A stretch of DNA of 64,000 nt from Bedellia somnulentella. Its lineage: Eukaryota; Arthropoda; Insecta; Lepidoptera; Bedelliidae. Where the stretch lies: positions 5,394,001-5,458,000 of the forward strand of contig OY755177.1 of the NCBI GenBank assembly GCA_963576735.1, given 5' to 3'. The position numbers and the translations under genes are program-made. The notes under the pieces were generated by a model, which was given only the letters and a program-made list of their open reading frames with translations, made no database searches and was not told where the DNA came from. Positions 1-9,929 of this stretch are shown here, in pieces; the stretch's first letter is position 1; every line of letters begins with the position of its first letter.

Positions 1-58
1 CTAATTCCATAACTCTGGCTACCCCTCCTAGGGATTTATAGCCGTGAGATATGTATGT
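1..58 (+). mobile_element. SINE-M (Metulj-like) 3' end, partial
   Basis: Only the 3' end is in the window. It shows CTCTGGCTACCCCTCCTAGG, then TTTATAGCCGTGAG and ATGT repeats, the conserved tail of the dominant SINE here (full-length reference copy at 4578-4834). Confidence 0.85.
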
Positions 59-59
59 A

Positions 60-645
60 TGTCATAAGATTAACACTTACAATTACAAAATATTTTTATT
101 GGAATACGCTTTCTTGCTATAAGTTTTATGAAATTTGTTACCGTAGTTTTACAGTCTCATGTTATAAGTTATTTTAGATTAAATAACTTAAAATCGGAGC
201 CAAACGTAGTGCTAAGAAGCGCAGACTTCCAGTATGCAAAATGATATCATTATCCAGACACAGGTCTTTTAGTATCCATTACTGCAGCTAACGTGGCTGA
301 TACGAACAGCTGCTTAATATTCAGGATCATAAAAACTGTAATGTTCAGTCGGAAATATTATTCTGCAGCCGAAGATAACATGCTTCGCGATAGAAGCCAG
401 TTATTTTGTATTTCAGGGGCAAGATTTAAATAGGTATTGAAAATCTCATGGTTTTTTGTACCAATTAAATGTTTTGTTTTGTGTGCCACTTTTTGGGTGG
501 TTTTAAAACGCGTTAGTGATCTGGCCCTAGAAAATGATACCCATCCATTACCAAATTTATTAAGATTTTTATTACATAACATAACCAATATTTTCTGACG
601 GCTAGCATATTTTGAACGTTTGCAAGGCAATTTAAGTATTACAGC
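60..645. other. No recognised gene or repeat
   Basis: A 99-codon open frame runs on the minus strand (358-657), but its ATG-proximal end overlaps the mariner terminal repeat and it has no recognisable domain, signal peptide or splice context. I see nothing else in this stretch. Confidence 0.5.
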
Positions 646-647
646 TA

Positions 648-1416
648 CGAGGGGCATGCCAAAAGAAACTAGATACTCAAAAATTATAAAATTTATTTTT
701 TATTACTTGTATCGATCTTTTCAAAGTATTCACCCTGAGCACGTATACACTTTTCCATACGTCTGAACCAATTGGAAAATACCTGTGACTACTCTTCTTT
801 AGATACCTCAGAAATCTCGAAATTATAGGCAACCAGCGTATCTTCTTTGCTTTCAAACTTCTTCCCCTTTAGTTTTTCTTTGATTTTTGGAAACAAGTAA
901 AAATCACAAGGCACTAGGTCAGCGGAATATGGCGGGTGAGGGAGAATTGACACATTTTTTGAGTTGAAAAAGGCTAGTGTTCTGGCAGACGTGTGCGGCG
1001 CCGCATTGTCGTGGTGCCAGAGAAGGTGTCGGATTCCTGACCAAGCTGATATTACTGTTGGAGCACAAACTGTCACATACCATTCTAAGTTCACCATTAT
1101 TTCATTCTCTAGCACAACAGTAGCAATATGACCCGTTTTGCAGAAAAATGAGGCGACCATTTGTTTATGTGTGCTTCGTGCACGGCGAAAATAATAAATC
1201 GTAGCGCGAAAATCACGTCGACTGAACTCGATTGTTGCAAGTGAATTCCCGCCAGATTCTCGGAAAAATGATGCTCATTCAAATAAAAAATAAATAAAAG
1301 AAGTGTGTTATATATTCAAATATGTCAATAAAAAACCAGCCTATAAGATGGTGTATAGCTTGCCAGTGTCAATTAAATGAGAAAAGAGTATCTAACTTCT
1401 ATTGGCATGCCCCTCA
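648..1416 (-). mobile_element. mariner element, internally deleted, with both terminal repeats
   Basis: Both terminal inverted repeats (TIRs) are present: CGAGGGGCATGCC at the left and its complement ending near 1416, flanked by TA dinucleotides (646-647 and 1417-1418), the target duplication of Tc1/mariner elements. The interior is a deleted transposase frame on the minus strand (789-1160) that keeps the HHDNAAPHTS motif and the third catalytic-Asp region (PCDFYLF), the last two aspartates of the mariner D,D34D triad. Its N-terminal DNA-binding half and first aspartate are missing (compare 22148-23358). It is a dead, non-autonomous copy. Confidence 0.9.
789..1160 (-). pseudogene. mariner transposase fragment
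   Basis: The frame covers the C-terminal catalytic half of a mariner transposase. HHDNAAPHTS carries the second catalytic Asp and DLVPCDFYLF the third. Compared with the copy at 22.3-23.2 kb, the segment CDKRPKSG before GIRHLLWHHDN is lost, and the whole HTH domain and first catalytic Asp are absent, so it cannot be active. The family cuts and pastes DNA at TA sites. Confidence 0.85.
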
Positions 1417-2095
1417 TATATAATAGTATCTGTCCGAAAAGTAAAGACTAAAAAAACATGAATGAAATGATGGATAAATATAAATGAAACTCCATAAGTA
1501 AGTAAGGATCGCAAAACCAATCATCGTTAATCACTGCCTACCACAATAGAAACTTATGGAGAGAGTATATACTATATATTTCTAAAGATAGCAATTTTTG
1601 CATCTCAAAGTTGTTAATAAATTACTTTAACCAAATTACTGTTTCTTATCACAACACTTTCAATCATAATTACGCAGCTCGTAGGCAAACATTTCGAAGT
1701 TAGATTACTTGGGATAATTTATTTGATAGGGAGTCTGGTGTGGTGCGATTAGAGAGACCTTTTCGGCTTGGGATGAAGGATTTAGAGGACATTATAGAGA
1801 GTTTAACAGCTCAACGCAATGAGTCAGAAATTGTTTTGCAGAACAAGCTATATGTTTTGTTAATTCAGTAGGATGCTGACTAGATTTTTCTTGCTTGTTA
1901 ATTTTGCAGAAAAATTGAGTGTGGTCATGAAACAGCAATATTTTAAAGTTGTTGGGAATATCTGTCTCATTTCATAATACTTGTGTTTAACAATTCTATA
2001 ACTTTAATACTACAACTCGAAGACCAAAATTTTTTGTATCTACATCAGTTCATTTCATTTTAATACATACAAATATACATTTACTAATGTTATTA
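1417..2095. other. Mostly unrecognised; one 55-codon exon-like open stretch
   Basis: From about 1706 to 1870 the plus strand is open for about 55 codons and reads like ordinary protein (it includes RLERPFRLGMKDLEDIIESL), ending in TAG. A possible 3' splice acceptor (TTTTGCAG) lies near 1909. No start, partner exon or family is recognisable. It may be a decayed exon or element fragment. Confidence 0.25.
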
Positions 2096-2097
2096 GT

Positions 2098-2221
2098 TTC
2101 CGTTGGGATAGGCAGAGGCAATCAATTGCCAGTTTGTATGGCCCAGGCATATATTTTAAGTTTCAGTTGCATTCATCAATCTTTTCATAATATCTTGTTA
2201 CATCGGACGCCTGCCTTTAAT
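2098..2221 (-). mobile_element. LINE-R 3' end fragment, minus strand
   Basis: This is a degenerate copy of the LINE-R 3' end (reference at 3552-4306), reading CCGTTGGGATAGGCAGAG at the left and CGGACGCCTGCCTTT at the right. It forms an inverted pair with the plus-strand copy that starts about 70 bp away. Confidence 0.75.
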
Positions 2222-2287
2222 TCAATCTTTTTGTATAATTTAATGGTATTACGATGACTGCACTAATTCAAATTCTAAATTAATTAT

Positions 2288-2449
2288 TAAAAGGCAGGCG
2301 TCCGAAGTATGAAGAATAAAAGAGCATGTATGAAAAGATTGATGGATGTAGACGAAGCAAGAGAGGTTTGCCAGGATCGTACGAAGTGGCGATCGATAGT
2401 CTCTGCCTACCCCAATGGGAATTAACGGCGTGAGTGTATGTATGTATGT
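2288..2449 (+). mobile_element. LINE-R 3' end, 5'-truncated, plus strand
   Basis: The sequence starts at AGGCAGGCGTCCGAAGTATG, runs through the last coding part (KRACMKRLMDVDEAR equivalent) and ends CCCCAATGGGAATTAACGG, GTGAG and ATGT repeats. It is close to the reference copy and therefore fairly young. Confidence 0.85.
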
Positions 2450-3242
2450 AAATTAATTACAAGCGTCATTCTCTGCTCTGGAAGGATGGCGATTAAGGAA
2501 GCATATTATTTACTTGTTTTTGTTAGATCTGCTATAATTGTGATAATTACCAATTTTCTTTATGACTGTACAAATCAACAGACAAAATCGGAAGGAATCA
2601 TTGGAAAAACCTATAGTCATCATTTAAAGAAAAACTCGAATCTTTTGTCAACACTTAACACAAATGAGCGTACAACTCATTGGCGTGTCAAAAGTGACAA
2701 TGTTATTTTCGAGGTCGATCCATTGTCGAAGTTGTAAAGCGATGTATGTTACTTATTGTAGTTTAGTTTTGAATATTTAATTGGTGGAAACTTTGCGAAA
2801 CATATACTCGTATTATTTTTGTTAAACTAAAACTTTAATAGCACTTTTATGTTTCTTGAACACAGTTACTGATAAAGTGACTTGTTACCTAAACTGACCT
2901 GACTTTTTGTTTACCATTACGCAATTACGCGATAGTTAGCTCATTTTTCTGTTCAAAGTTTTTGGGATCAGAATAGAGGGTGTGCTAAAATAAAACGTTC
3001 AATTTGTCCATGAAGGATTTCGTATAAGTAAGCATTCGGCAAATATATATCGTTGCATGTAACAAATGGTCGCGGTATTATTAGCAGATGGCAGCAACTA
3101 TTAAGTTTCGGAGATTATAATTTTCAAAAGTGGGATTCTGAAATGAGAAGAATAAAAGAGTATGTGTCAGAGCATTGATTCATGCCAAGGATAATAGTTT
3201 TGCTATGATGGTACATAGTGAGATCAATAATTAGTAATCTTT
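2450..3242. other. No gene recognised; weak LINE-R remnant near the right end
   Basis: A 99-codon frame (2438-2737) starts inside the LINE-R microsatellite and shows no family. From 3139 to 3235 the text (GAGAAGAATAAAAGAGTATG ... GATCAATA) resembles a decayed LINE-R 3' region. Confidence 0.4.
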
Positions 3243-3345
3243 TCCCCATTAAACTTCCAAAGGCGGCTGGGGAATTTCTTTTTTTGAAGCTCTAGCTACC
3301 CCTTTTAGGGATTTATAGCCGTGAGTACATGTATGTATGTATGGT
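3243..3345 (+). mobile_element. SINE-M, 5'-truncated
   Basis: It contains CCAAAGGCGGCTGGGGAATT, then the hairpin tail CTACCCCTTTTAGGGATTTA, GCCGTGAG and an ATGT microsatellite. Confidence 0.8.
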
Positions 3346-3346
3346 T

Positions 3347-3551
3347 GTTAACAGTAAGGGAAAACATTGTGAGGCTCGACTACTACTAGACCACATGGCT
3401 ATAATGTACTTCTTTATGTGACAGTTTATTCGTAAGAAACGGCTATGTAAAGGCCACTATCTAAGCAAAACATGGGCACTCTGATCAGGTGTTATTAATG
3501 TCACGTGACGCTCAGATGTATTAGTTCATCTGCCGACCCTTCGAGGAAATA
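3347..3551 (+). mobile_element. SINE-T body fragment, interrupted by LINE-R
   Basis: This is a degenerate plus-strand copy of the tRNA-derived SINE-T without its head: GTTGTTAACAGTAAGGGAAA ... CACGTGACGCTCAGATGTAT ... TCTGCCGACCC. The LINE-R insertion at 3552 cuts it just before the 3' tail; TTCGAGGAAATA resumes at 4307. Confidence 0.7.
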
Positions 3552-4306
3552 CATACATACATACATACATATACTCACGCCGTTAATTCCCATTGGGGTA
3601 GGCAGAGACTATCGATCGCCACTTCTTACGATCCTGGCAAACCTCTCTTGCTTCGTCTACATCCATCAATCTTTTCATACATGCTCTTTTATTCTTCATA
3701 CTTCGGACGCCTGCCTTTTTGAGCACACTTTCAATTTGGTCCAAGTGTGTCTTTCGTGGCCGTCCTCTACTAACATTACCTTCCACATTAGCTCTATAGA
3801 TACCTTTTACCAATTTTCTATCATCCATCCTCTCGATGTGCCCAAACCATCTCAACATTCCTTTTTCTATCTTACTTACAATATCATCTTTTACACCACA
3901 TCTTTCACGAATCACATCGTTCCTCACACGATCACATAACCTAACATTACAAACTTTTCTGAGGGACCTCATTTCTACTGCATTCACTCTGCTTTCATGC
4001 TTCTTCTGCCACACCCAACATTCACTGCCATACATAAGCGTAGGAACAAGAACGGCATCATGCACAGCCATTCGGGCCTTTTCGGACACCGATTGACTAG
4101 ACATTAGGCTATCCAATGCTCCATTAATCGCATTACCCTTATTCACTCTTCTCTCAATATCTTCATCACATTTTCCATCCCTTGTAAACAAACTTCCCAG
4201 ATATACAAACTCCTTCACCTGTTCCACATCCTTACCATCAATCGCAATCACGCATTCTGTCACATCTTCCTGTCTCTCAAAAACCATCGTTTTGGTCTTA
4301 TCCACA
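3552..4306 (-). mobile_element. LINE-R non-LTR retrotransposon, 5'-truncated, with 12-bp TSD
   Basis: This is the longest copy of the LINE whose 3' end recurs across the window. A perfect 12-bp target duplication TTCGAGGAAATA flanks it (3540-3551 and 4307-4318). On the minus strand the order is a truncated reverse-transcriptase frame (3583-4305), then the 3' end CTACCCCAATGGGAATTAAC, GGCGTGAG and a TATG microsatellite. Target-primed reverse transcription typically leaves such 5'-truncated copies. Confidence 0.93.
3583..4305 (-). pseudogene. LINE-R reverse transcriptase C-terminal part (240 codons, open)
   Basis: This is the C-terminal end of a non-LTR retrotransposon ORF2. It opens with KTKTMVFER and EFVYLGSLF, the motifs just after the reverse transcriptase palm, continues through the thumb region (LMYGSECWVW) and ends in a basic stretch with MLRWFGHIERMDDRKLVKG and GRPRKTHLD, typical of RTE-like insect LINEs. 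The palm with the catalytic YADD box and the endonuclease lie upstream and are missing because of 5' truncation. The first Met is only the first one inside the fragment. The frame is uninterrupted, so the insertion is young. Clade assignment (RTE-like) is from memory and not certain. Confidence 0.88.
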
Positions 4307-4318
4307 TTCGAGGAAATA

Positions 4319-4565
4319 GGGCGCGAAAATTTTGAGTTTACTTAATTAAGTTAATTATTATGTATGAATTATAGCGACTTATCTCTGAAGAGACGTGACT
4401 TACTCGCGTTCACACGCCTCATCCTGTTGGGCCAGTTTATTAATTATTAAATATACAATTAGAATTTCAACTTTCAACAAAATGTTACTTAGTTTTGTTG
4501 TTTAGTGAATGAGTAAACTGTTGAATTAATAAATGTTTGCTTTGTCAAAAGGGATTTAAGCCTAC
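4319..4565. other. No recognised feature
   Basis: AT-rich sequence between the LINE-R target duplication and a SINE-M target duplication; nothing identified. Confidence 0.5.
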
Positions 4566-4577
4566 ATTGTTACTTTA

Positions 4578-4834
4578 TGCTGTGTAGTGTCGGCTTAGAA
4601 TAGCACTACCCCATTTCTTCCGGTGGGTGTACGTAAGAGGCGACTAACGGTATTGGAGCTTTTAAGGGATTTTTGGGCGATGCGGTTGGAGACCCATCAC
4701 CAACAACCTTTATTTCACCATCGTTTCCCCACTCAACTTTCCAAAAGTGGCTGAGGAATTTCTAATTCCCTAGCTCTGGCTACCCCTTCTAGGGATTTAT
4801 AGCCGTGAGTAAATGTATGAATGTATGTATGTGT
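4578..4834 (+). mobile_element. SINE-M, full length, with 12-bp TSD (reference copy)
   Basis: The 257-bp element is bounded by ATTGTTACTTTA (4566-4577 and 4835-4846). Landmarks in order: GCTGTGTAGTGTCGGCTTAG at the 5' end; GTAAGAGGCGACTAACGG; GGGCGATGCGGTTGGAGACC, in which GGTTGGAGACC resembles a Pol III B box; AAAAGTGGCTGAGGAATTTC; then the hairpin GGCTACCCCTTCTAGGGA, ATAGCCGTGAG and an ATGT microsatellite. It resembles the lepidopteran Metulj SINE (GGCGACTAAGGG and a TATG tail are shared, from memory). It has no coding capacity. Confidence 0.92.
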
Positions 4835-4846
4835 ATTGTTACTTTA

Positions 4847-5105
4847 CTGGCTTCATTGAATGTCCTAAATTCAAAGGATATTACATTTTTTCTTATTTAT
4901 AAGTTTCATTTTGGAATCAAGTCTTTTAGACTGTTTTATAAAGAAGAAGTTTTCAATATAACCATTATTAATGAGTCTGTTATTTCGAAACCGAAATATC
5001 AAATTCCTAAAAACGTTTCAGACTTAACAAAGGAACTGCTAAAAAGACATCTCGGACAAAGTGTGGGTAGGGTGCCCATATGATGGAGTGATGGCTCAAA
5101 AAGGT
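4847..5105. other. No recognised feature
   Basis: A 92-codon frame (4805-5083) begins inside the SINE-M tail and has no recognisable domain. Confidence 0.45.
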
Positions 5106-5107
5106 AA

Positions 5108-5572
5108 CTCAAACGTTCACGCCGTATATCTAAGAAGGGGTTGGCAGAGGTACTAATACTTCTGAACATTATTGACATTGTCACCTGGTGTTTAGAGTAT
5201 CCACGTTTTGCTTGGGCAGTGTGCTTACGTGATAAGAGGAAGCCCTATCGCCATTTTGTACGAATACACTGTCACAAGAATCATACTGTTTTATTCTTCT
5301 CATTGAAGAATCTCGCTTTTCTAAACCATTTTTTCTACAAATATTCGTACAACATCCTACGTATTTGTACTAATATTCTGTCACATGAATAAGTGCAACT
5401 TAGCCATAGAGATTCCGTCAAGATGATTTCCCTCACCGTTAACAACCATGATAAATTAACCACACATATGAAATCAGAAAAGACAAACTGGTGTAGGTCC
5501 GACCCGGGATATAAACCCTTATCATCTGATCGATAATCGGCCTTTCTACCGATTGAGCTACCACGGTTGCTC
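5108..5572 (-). mobile_element. SINE-T, full length, minus strand
   Basis: This is a tRNA-derived SINE. Read on the minus strand it begins with a tRNA-like head (complement of 5497-5570) containing an A-box-like TAGCTCAATCGG and a B-box region that is degenerate in this copy (GGTTTATATCCCGGG). A body with AACGGTGAGGGAAATCATC and CACGTAAGCACACTG follows. It ends CTCTGCCAACCCCTTCTTAG and CGGCGTGAACGTT. There is no obvious microsatellite after the tail here. Confidence 0.88.
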
Positions 5573-5579
5573 AAAAAGA

Positions 5580-6855
5580 AAAATAGTCGATATTGTCTTA
5601 ATGATTGAAAATGGAATAAGCGCGAGCCTAGTTCGTTAGCAAGGCAACAATGGGAGATGAAGTCACCGATTGTTGGTTTAACTATTTCAATGCCAGGTTC
5701 ATAACAGTTCAAGGATCTTCGTAACAAAACACTCCAGCACTAATGGTATTTCCGAAATTAGAGTTCTACTATTAATGGGGTCCGGGTCTGGCATAATGTA
5801 ATTAGTCGGGAGCAAATTTTGCTCGTCAGCGGTAAAGTTTCTATTCGTGCTTATATTTATGTATACTACAAACAGTTTAATTTGCTTTATTTCTACCATA
5901 GATGTTTATAAAATGTATATCATTTAATTTTATTTAATGAACAACTTTGGTAGCTCTGTATGTGTTTTGCTACCCATAGGCCTCATCTGAAACCCACAGC
6001 AACCCGTTCTGCGCTGCCTTAAGGGCGTCCCCGGAAAAATAGGTTGATATTGATTGTTTTGAAATTCTATAAAGTCTGATTTGATGATATTGATATGACA
6101 TGAATAAAATATATGTTGGTGATTAGTTCATGATGTTAAAGTTTGATGTTTAACATTTTAATAATTTGTTGAATAATATGATGAAAAAAATTGAATTGGA
6201 ACATGCTTTGTTTTCATAAAAACCGTATAGGCTCCACTGGCATAACATACATGTGAACTCATTATGTGTCTCTATACGCGCAGCTTTAAGATCTGTAACT
6301 TTGATGTTTAACTTTTCATTTAAATATTATAGTTATTCAATAAAACTAAATAAACTACATTTATCCTGCGCGCGCGTTTTTTCCGCCCCTGTCACTTTCA
6401 GTAAATTTGACGTAAGAGTGAGCGCAATAGCTGCAAAATGCGGGGAGGCCCTTAAAGTGTCTAATGAGCATGTAGTGTGATAAGCTAGCATAGACTTACT
6501 TAGCTTAACACACTGATTGTTCACTTGCTACCGTTCTATTATAACTTACTCGTAACTTAATCCATACGTTTTCCAAGACCTCCTTCTAGTCGTCACGTCG
6601 ATACTACTTTTGTTTCCAACGCTACCTACTCAGCTAGGTCACCTACTCAGGTAGGTAGGCTAACCTGGGCTTATAGCTTCAATGACTATACTGAAACTAC
6701 TTTTAGACAATGGTTGACTTAGAAATGAGATAATATAACAAAGGTGATTTTATAAGTTCTCCAATGATCAGAGATTCTCATCTAGCTCCAACGAAAAACT
6801 TATTTTATTATTTATTGCATCACACAACAGCCAGTAAACATAACATGACAAACAA
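5580..6855. other. No recognised gene or repeat
   Basis: There are short frames at 5335-5899 and 6253-6524. None has a domain, and those up to 5727 overlap SINE-T. A GC-rich patch at 6365-6460 (GCGCGCGCG, then GTGAGCGCAATAGCTGC) differs in composition from its surroundings but is not identified. Confidence 0.4.
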
Positions 6856-6858
6856 AGA

Positions 6859-7060
6859 CATACATACGAAACTCCTGAGCCACATCTGAAAGTTGAGAGG
6901 AGACAAAATGGTAGAAATAAAGTATCGTTGGTGATGTGTCTCCGCATCGCCCTAAAACCACTTAAAAAAGCCCCTTACCATTAGTCGCCTCTTAGAACAC
7001 CCGTCGTGGTTAGAATGGGGTAGTGAAATTCTAAACTGGCACTACGCGACAAACGACAAA
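6859..7060 (-). mobile_element. SINE-M, older divergent copy
   Basis: CATACATACG at the left is the remnant tail; CTGAGCCACATCTGAAAGTT, GTCTCCGCATCGCCC and TTAGTCGCCTCTTAGAACAC follow, ending in CTGGCACTACGCGAC. The hairpin tail is deleted. Confidence 0.75.
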
Positions 7061-7144
7061 CAAAGACATTATTTAATTTACGGAACATACCTTGGTTCTT
7101 AGGAGAACTAATTCCCATACTCCAGATAAACATTTCTATTAGAA

Positions 7145-7275
7145 TTTAAATCTTTTTGTCCATGAAAACCTCATGTGGGGATTATTACTAATAAATAAAG
7201 AATAAATAAAGGAAAGAAAAGTTTATTCCGCCTGTGTCGAAATTTTTCTTTCCTTTATTTATTCTTTACTTATTA
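7145..7275 (-). mobile_element. Foldback (hairpin) tRNA-related element with 12-bp TSD
   Basis: This 131-bp element has two 33-bp inverted arms (7188-7220 and 7244-7276, one mismatch) around a remnant of a tRNA 3' half (CCGCCTGTGTCG). The flanks repeat TTTCTATTAGAA (7133-7144 and 7276-7287); the last arm base is shared with the duplication. Its outer end reads CCATGAAAACCTCATGTGGG. The same arms, tRNA remnant and CCCCACATGAGG tail occur at 57121-57280. Confidence 0.75.
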
Positions 7276-7289
7276 TTTCTATTAGAACA

Positions 7290-7630
7290 TTGAATATTGA
7301 ATTTAATGTGTATTCTAGAAACATTTCGTTCATAATTTCGAAAACAATAACTCTTCAGGATTTAAGCATTTACTTTGATAAGAGAAACTGCTGCATGCTC
7401 CGAAACTAAACAACAACAAGAGTTTGTTCGAAATTTTTAGCTTTCAAGAGAGAGGGATTAGTCGGGAGTTGTTTAATGACCGACTGCATTAGGACTTTGA
7501 ATGCATTTTCCATGTTGCGACGAAGTGCCGGGCTGTGTTGGTGGCTGGATCGAGAACCGGGGACCTATTTAGCAGATATCTTCATGCATACTAAAAAGCA
7601 TTGTAGCTTAATTTAGCAGTTTTCTTTAAG
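7290..7630. other. No recognised feature
   Basis: Includes a slightly GC-richer patch (7450-7570); nothing identified. Confidence 0.45.
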
Positions 7631-7645
7631 GATAATACAGAATAT

Positions 7646-7900
7646 ACATACATACATACATACACTCACGGCTATATTTCCCTAGAAGGGGTAGCCAGAG
7701 CTAAGGAATTAGAAATTCCTCAGCCACTTTTGGAAGTTGAGTGGGGAAAATATGGTAAAAATAAAGGTTTTTAGTGATGGGTCTCCAACCGCATCGCCCA
7801 AAAATCCAATATAAAGCCCCGATACCCTTAGTCGCTTCTTACGACACCCGTGGGAAGAAAGGGGTAGCGACATTCTAAGCCGGCACTACACGGCAATTTT
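7646..7900 (-). mobile_element. SINE-M, full length, with 13-bp TSD
   Basis: Flanked by TAATACAGAATAT (7633-7645 and 7901-7913). It starts on the minus strand with GCCGTGTAGTGCCGGCTTAG and ends with the GCCGTGAG plus TATG tail. A short AT run (7894-7900) lies upstream of the usual 5' end. Confidence 0.92.
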
Positions 7901-7913
7901 TAATACAGAATAT

Positions 7914-9355
7914 CTAAATAAAAAATTAAGTAAAATGTTTATTGGATAAATTAATGAACCATTGAATCTAACATATAAATAGTAACTTATTATGACACCA
8001 TTGGTTTCTACGGGTTAGGGATATATTGTCGATCGCTATTATGTATAACCGATATTAAACTGGATTTTATTTTATTCTCTTTTCATCGGTGGCTATGAAT
8101 TGTTTCTTTAAGATCTGAATCGCCTGTTTTGGACTCTATACTTTAATTTAAAATACCAATGGTAACAAGAAGGATCTAATACAAATGCTAGTAAAATAAC
8201 AGTAATAAATATTGTAATATCTTTTTCATATCTTATACGAAGAGTCATTGAAAATCCCTGATTTGCATCCGTTTCAAGAATATTTATTATCGTTTCTCCT
8301 GTTTAATAAAGATTGCATCTTAAACGTGGGTGTTATGGGCACGATTTAAGATTCAATAAATGATTATGACCATTATGAGATCCTCATTATGTAAATGAAT
8401 AATGGTTTGTGGGTGATTTGCAACTCTTCCTACATTTCCGTGTGAATTCTTCAAAAGTGGGCCAAAAAAACTTGTAGATGGAACAAATTATAAAAATTTT
8501 GCTGTATTTAGATTTTGGTGCATTGTTGTTTTTTGCAGCCGTTTATTTGTTCATGACTTTTTTTATCCAACTCTGCTTTTTACGATTGCCTTCTTATGAT
8601 TATTATCCCAACCTTCAATATTCAAAATAACCTAGTTTTAAATTCTCTACTCCGTTCTTAATTCAATACTGAAGTTATAAAAATAGTTGAAATTAATAGT
8701 TCTTTGCTATTTCAAATCCATATTCACACTTAATCACTTTTCGTATCGCACATTCAAAGCGATATACAATGTCTAAATCTGTCTTATACACTTATAGAAT
8801 CTGGCATATAAACAAGCTGAAATGTTTTAAAAATTGTAATAACAGAGCACACACTGAAGTGAACTGAACTGAACACAGACGGCTAAATTGATGTGGCAAA
8901 AAGTAGGTACTCTAAACACTAGGTGGAAAAGAGTCACGTGATAGTCTGCAAATTTAAAACCTTGCTACCCCTTGATACATGGATATAGCGTGTAAGGGAT
9001 TTGCGAAGAATTGGTGAACGGAACGCCATCCTAAAACAACTATTCCTCTGAAGATTACAACGTAGTTCAGCCTTGTGATTTGCATTTGACATCTAACAGC
9101 ACTGATTTTCAGCTTAAATTTGGTTCTGAGGGTAATTTTTCTACGGGTTACAATAAGCTAACTGTTGCGAAATACTGTGGTAGAATATATTTTGCTGAGT
9201 TTATTGAACATTTTATTTTCTTTAATCTTCATGTTTTTATTAAAGTATTTATTGAAAGTGACAATTTTTTTTAAGCATTTTGTACCTAACTAGCACCATG
9301 CAATTAGATATAATTTGTACAAACCTTCATACAAACCCGTTAAATTATAGAAGAG
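7914..9355. other. Mostly unrecognised; decayed SINE-T tail near 8.9 kb
   Basis: 8898-8985 resembles the 3' half of a plus-strand SINE-T (GTAGGTACTCTAAACACTAG ... GTCACGTGATAG ... GCTACCCCTTG). A 64-codon frame at 9080-9274 has no recognisable family. The remainder is AT-rich and unidentified. Confidence 0.4.
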
Positions 9356-9357
9356 AA

Positions 9358-9485
9358 TGAATAGAAAACTCTTTATTGCACATCAAAAAGGAGAAATATT
9401 TAAAAATAAACAGAATTAAATTTTAAAAAGTACATTTGGCGGTCTTATCACTAAAAGCGATCTCTTCCAGACAACAAAAGAAAAT
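9358..9485 (-). mobile_element. LINE 3'-end fragment of another family
   Basis: On the minus strand this reads GAAGAGATCGCTTTTAGTGA, TAAGACCGCC and later TGTGCAATAAAGAG, a combination I recall from 3' ends of several lepidopteran non-LTR elements. It contains an AATAAA. No coding part remains. Confidence 0.5.
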
Positions 9486-9774
9486 AATAGTTCTGGAGCT
9501 TCCAAAACAGCTTCGTAATTTGAAAATAAACTAAATTACCGTATTATATCTGCAATTATTGAACTGACTATGACTTACCTGGAACAAACACATATATAAT
9601 TAATAAAAATTATTATTATTAGTCAGGATAAGGTCGCATTATTTTGCTACTATCAGGTCACAGGCATTATTAATTTCAGTTTACTATAAGTATTTTAAGT
9701 TAATTTTAAAGATTGAAAAGGTTACAAGTCAATATCTTATTTTTTATTGTGATTAGTATTCATCCCAATCCATA

Positions 9775-9908
9775 CCATACCCATCACCAAAAACCTTTAT
9801 TTTACCGCCTTTTCCCCACTCAATTTCCAAAAGTGGCTGAGGTATTTATAATTCCTTGGCCCTGGCTACCCCTTCTAGGGAATGATGGCCGTGAATATAT
9901 GAGTACAT
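9775..9908 (+). mobile_element. SINE-M, 5'-truncated
   Basis: Begins near ACCATACCCATCACCAAAAA and continues through AAAAGTGGCTGAGG to GGCTACCCCTTCTAGGGAAT and GGCCGTGAATATATG. Confidence 0.85.
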
Positions 9909-9929
9909 GTAGTATTTAGCTACTAAGAA

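Noticed and set aside
358..657. 99-codon minus-strand open frame as a gene
   Set aside because: The start region overlaps the mariner terminal repeat, and there is no domain, signal peptide or exon context.
2438..2737. 99-codon plus-strand open frame as a gene
   Set aside because: It starts in the LINE-R microsatellite and has no recognisable similarity; AT-rich DNA yields such frames by chance.
3505..3939. 144-codon plus-strand frame
   Set aside because: It is the antisense shadow of the LINE-R reverse transcriptase frame and reads through the microsatellite.
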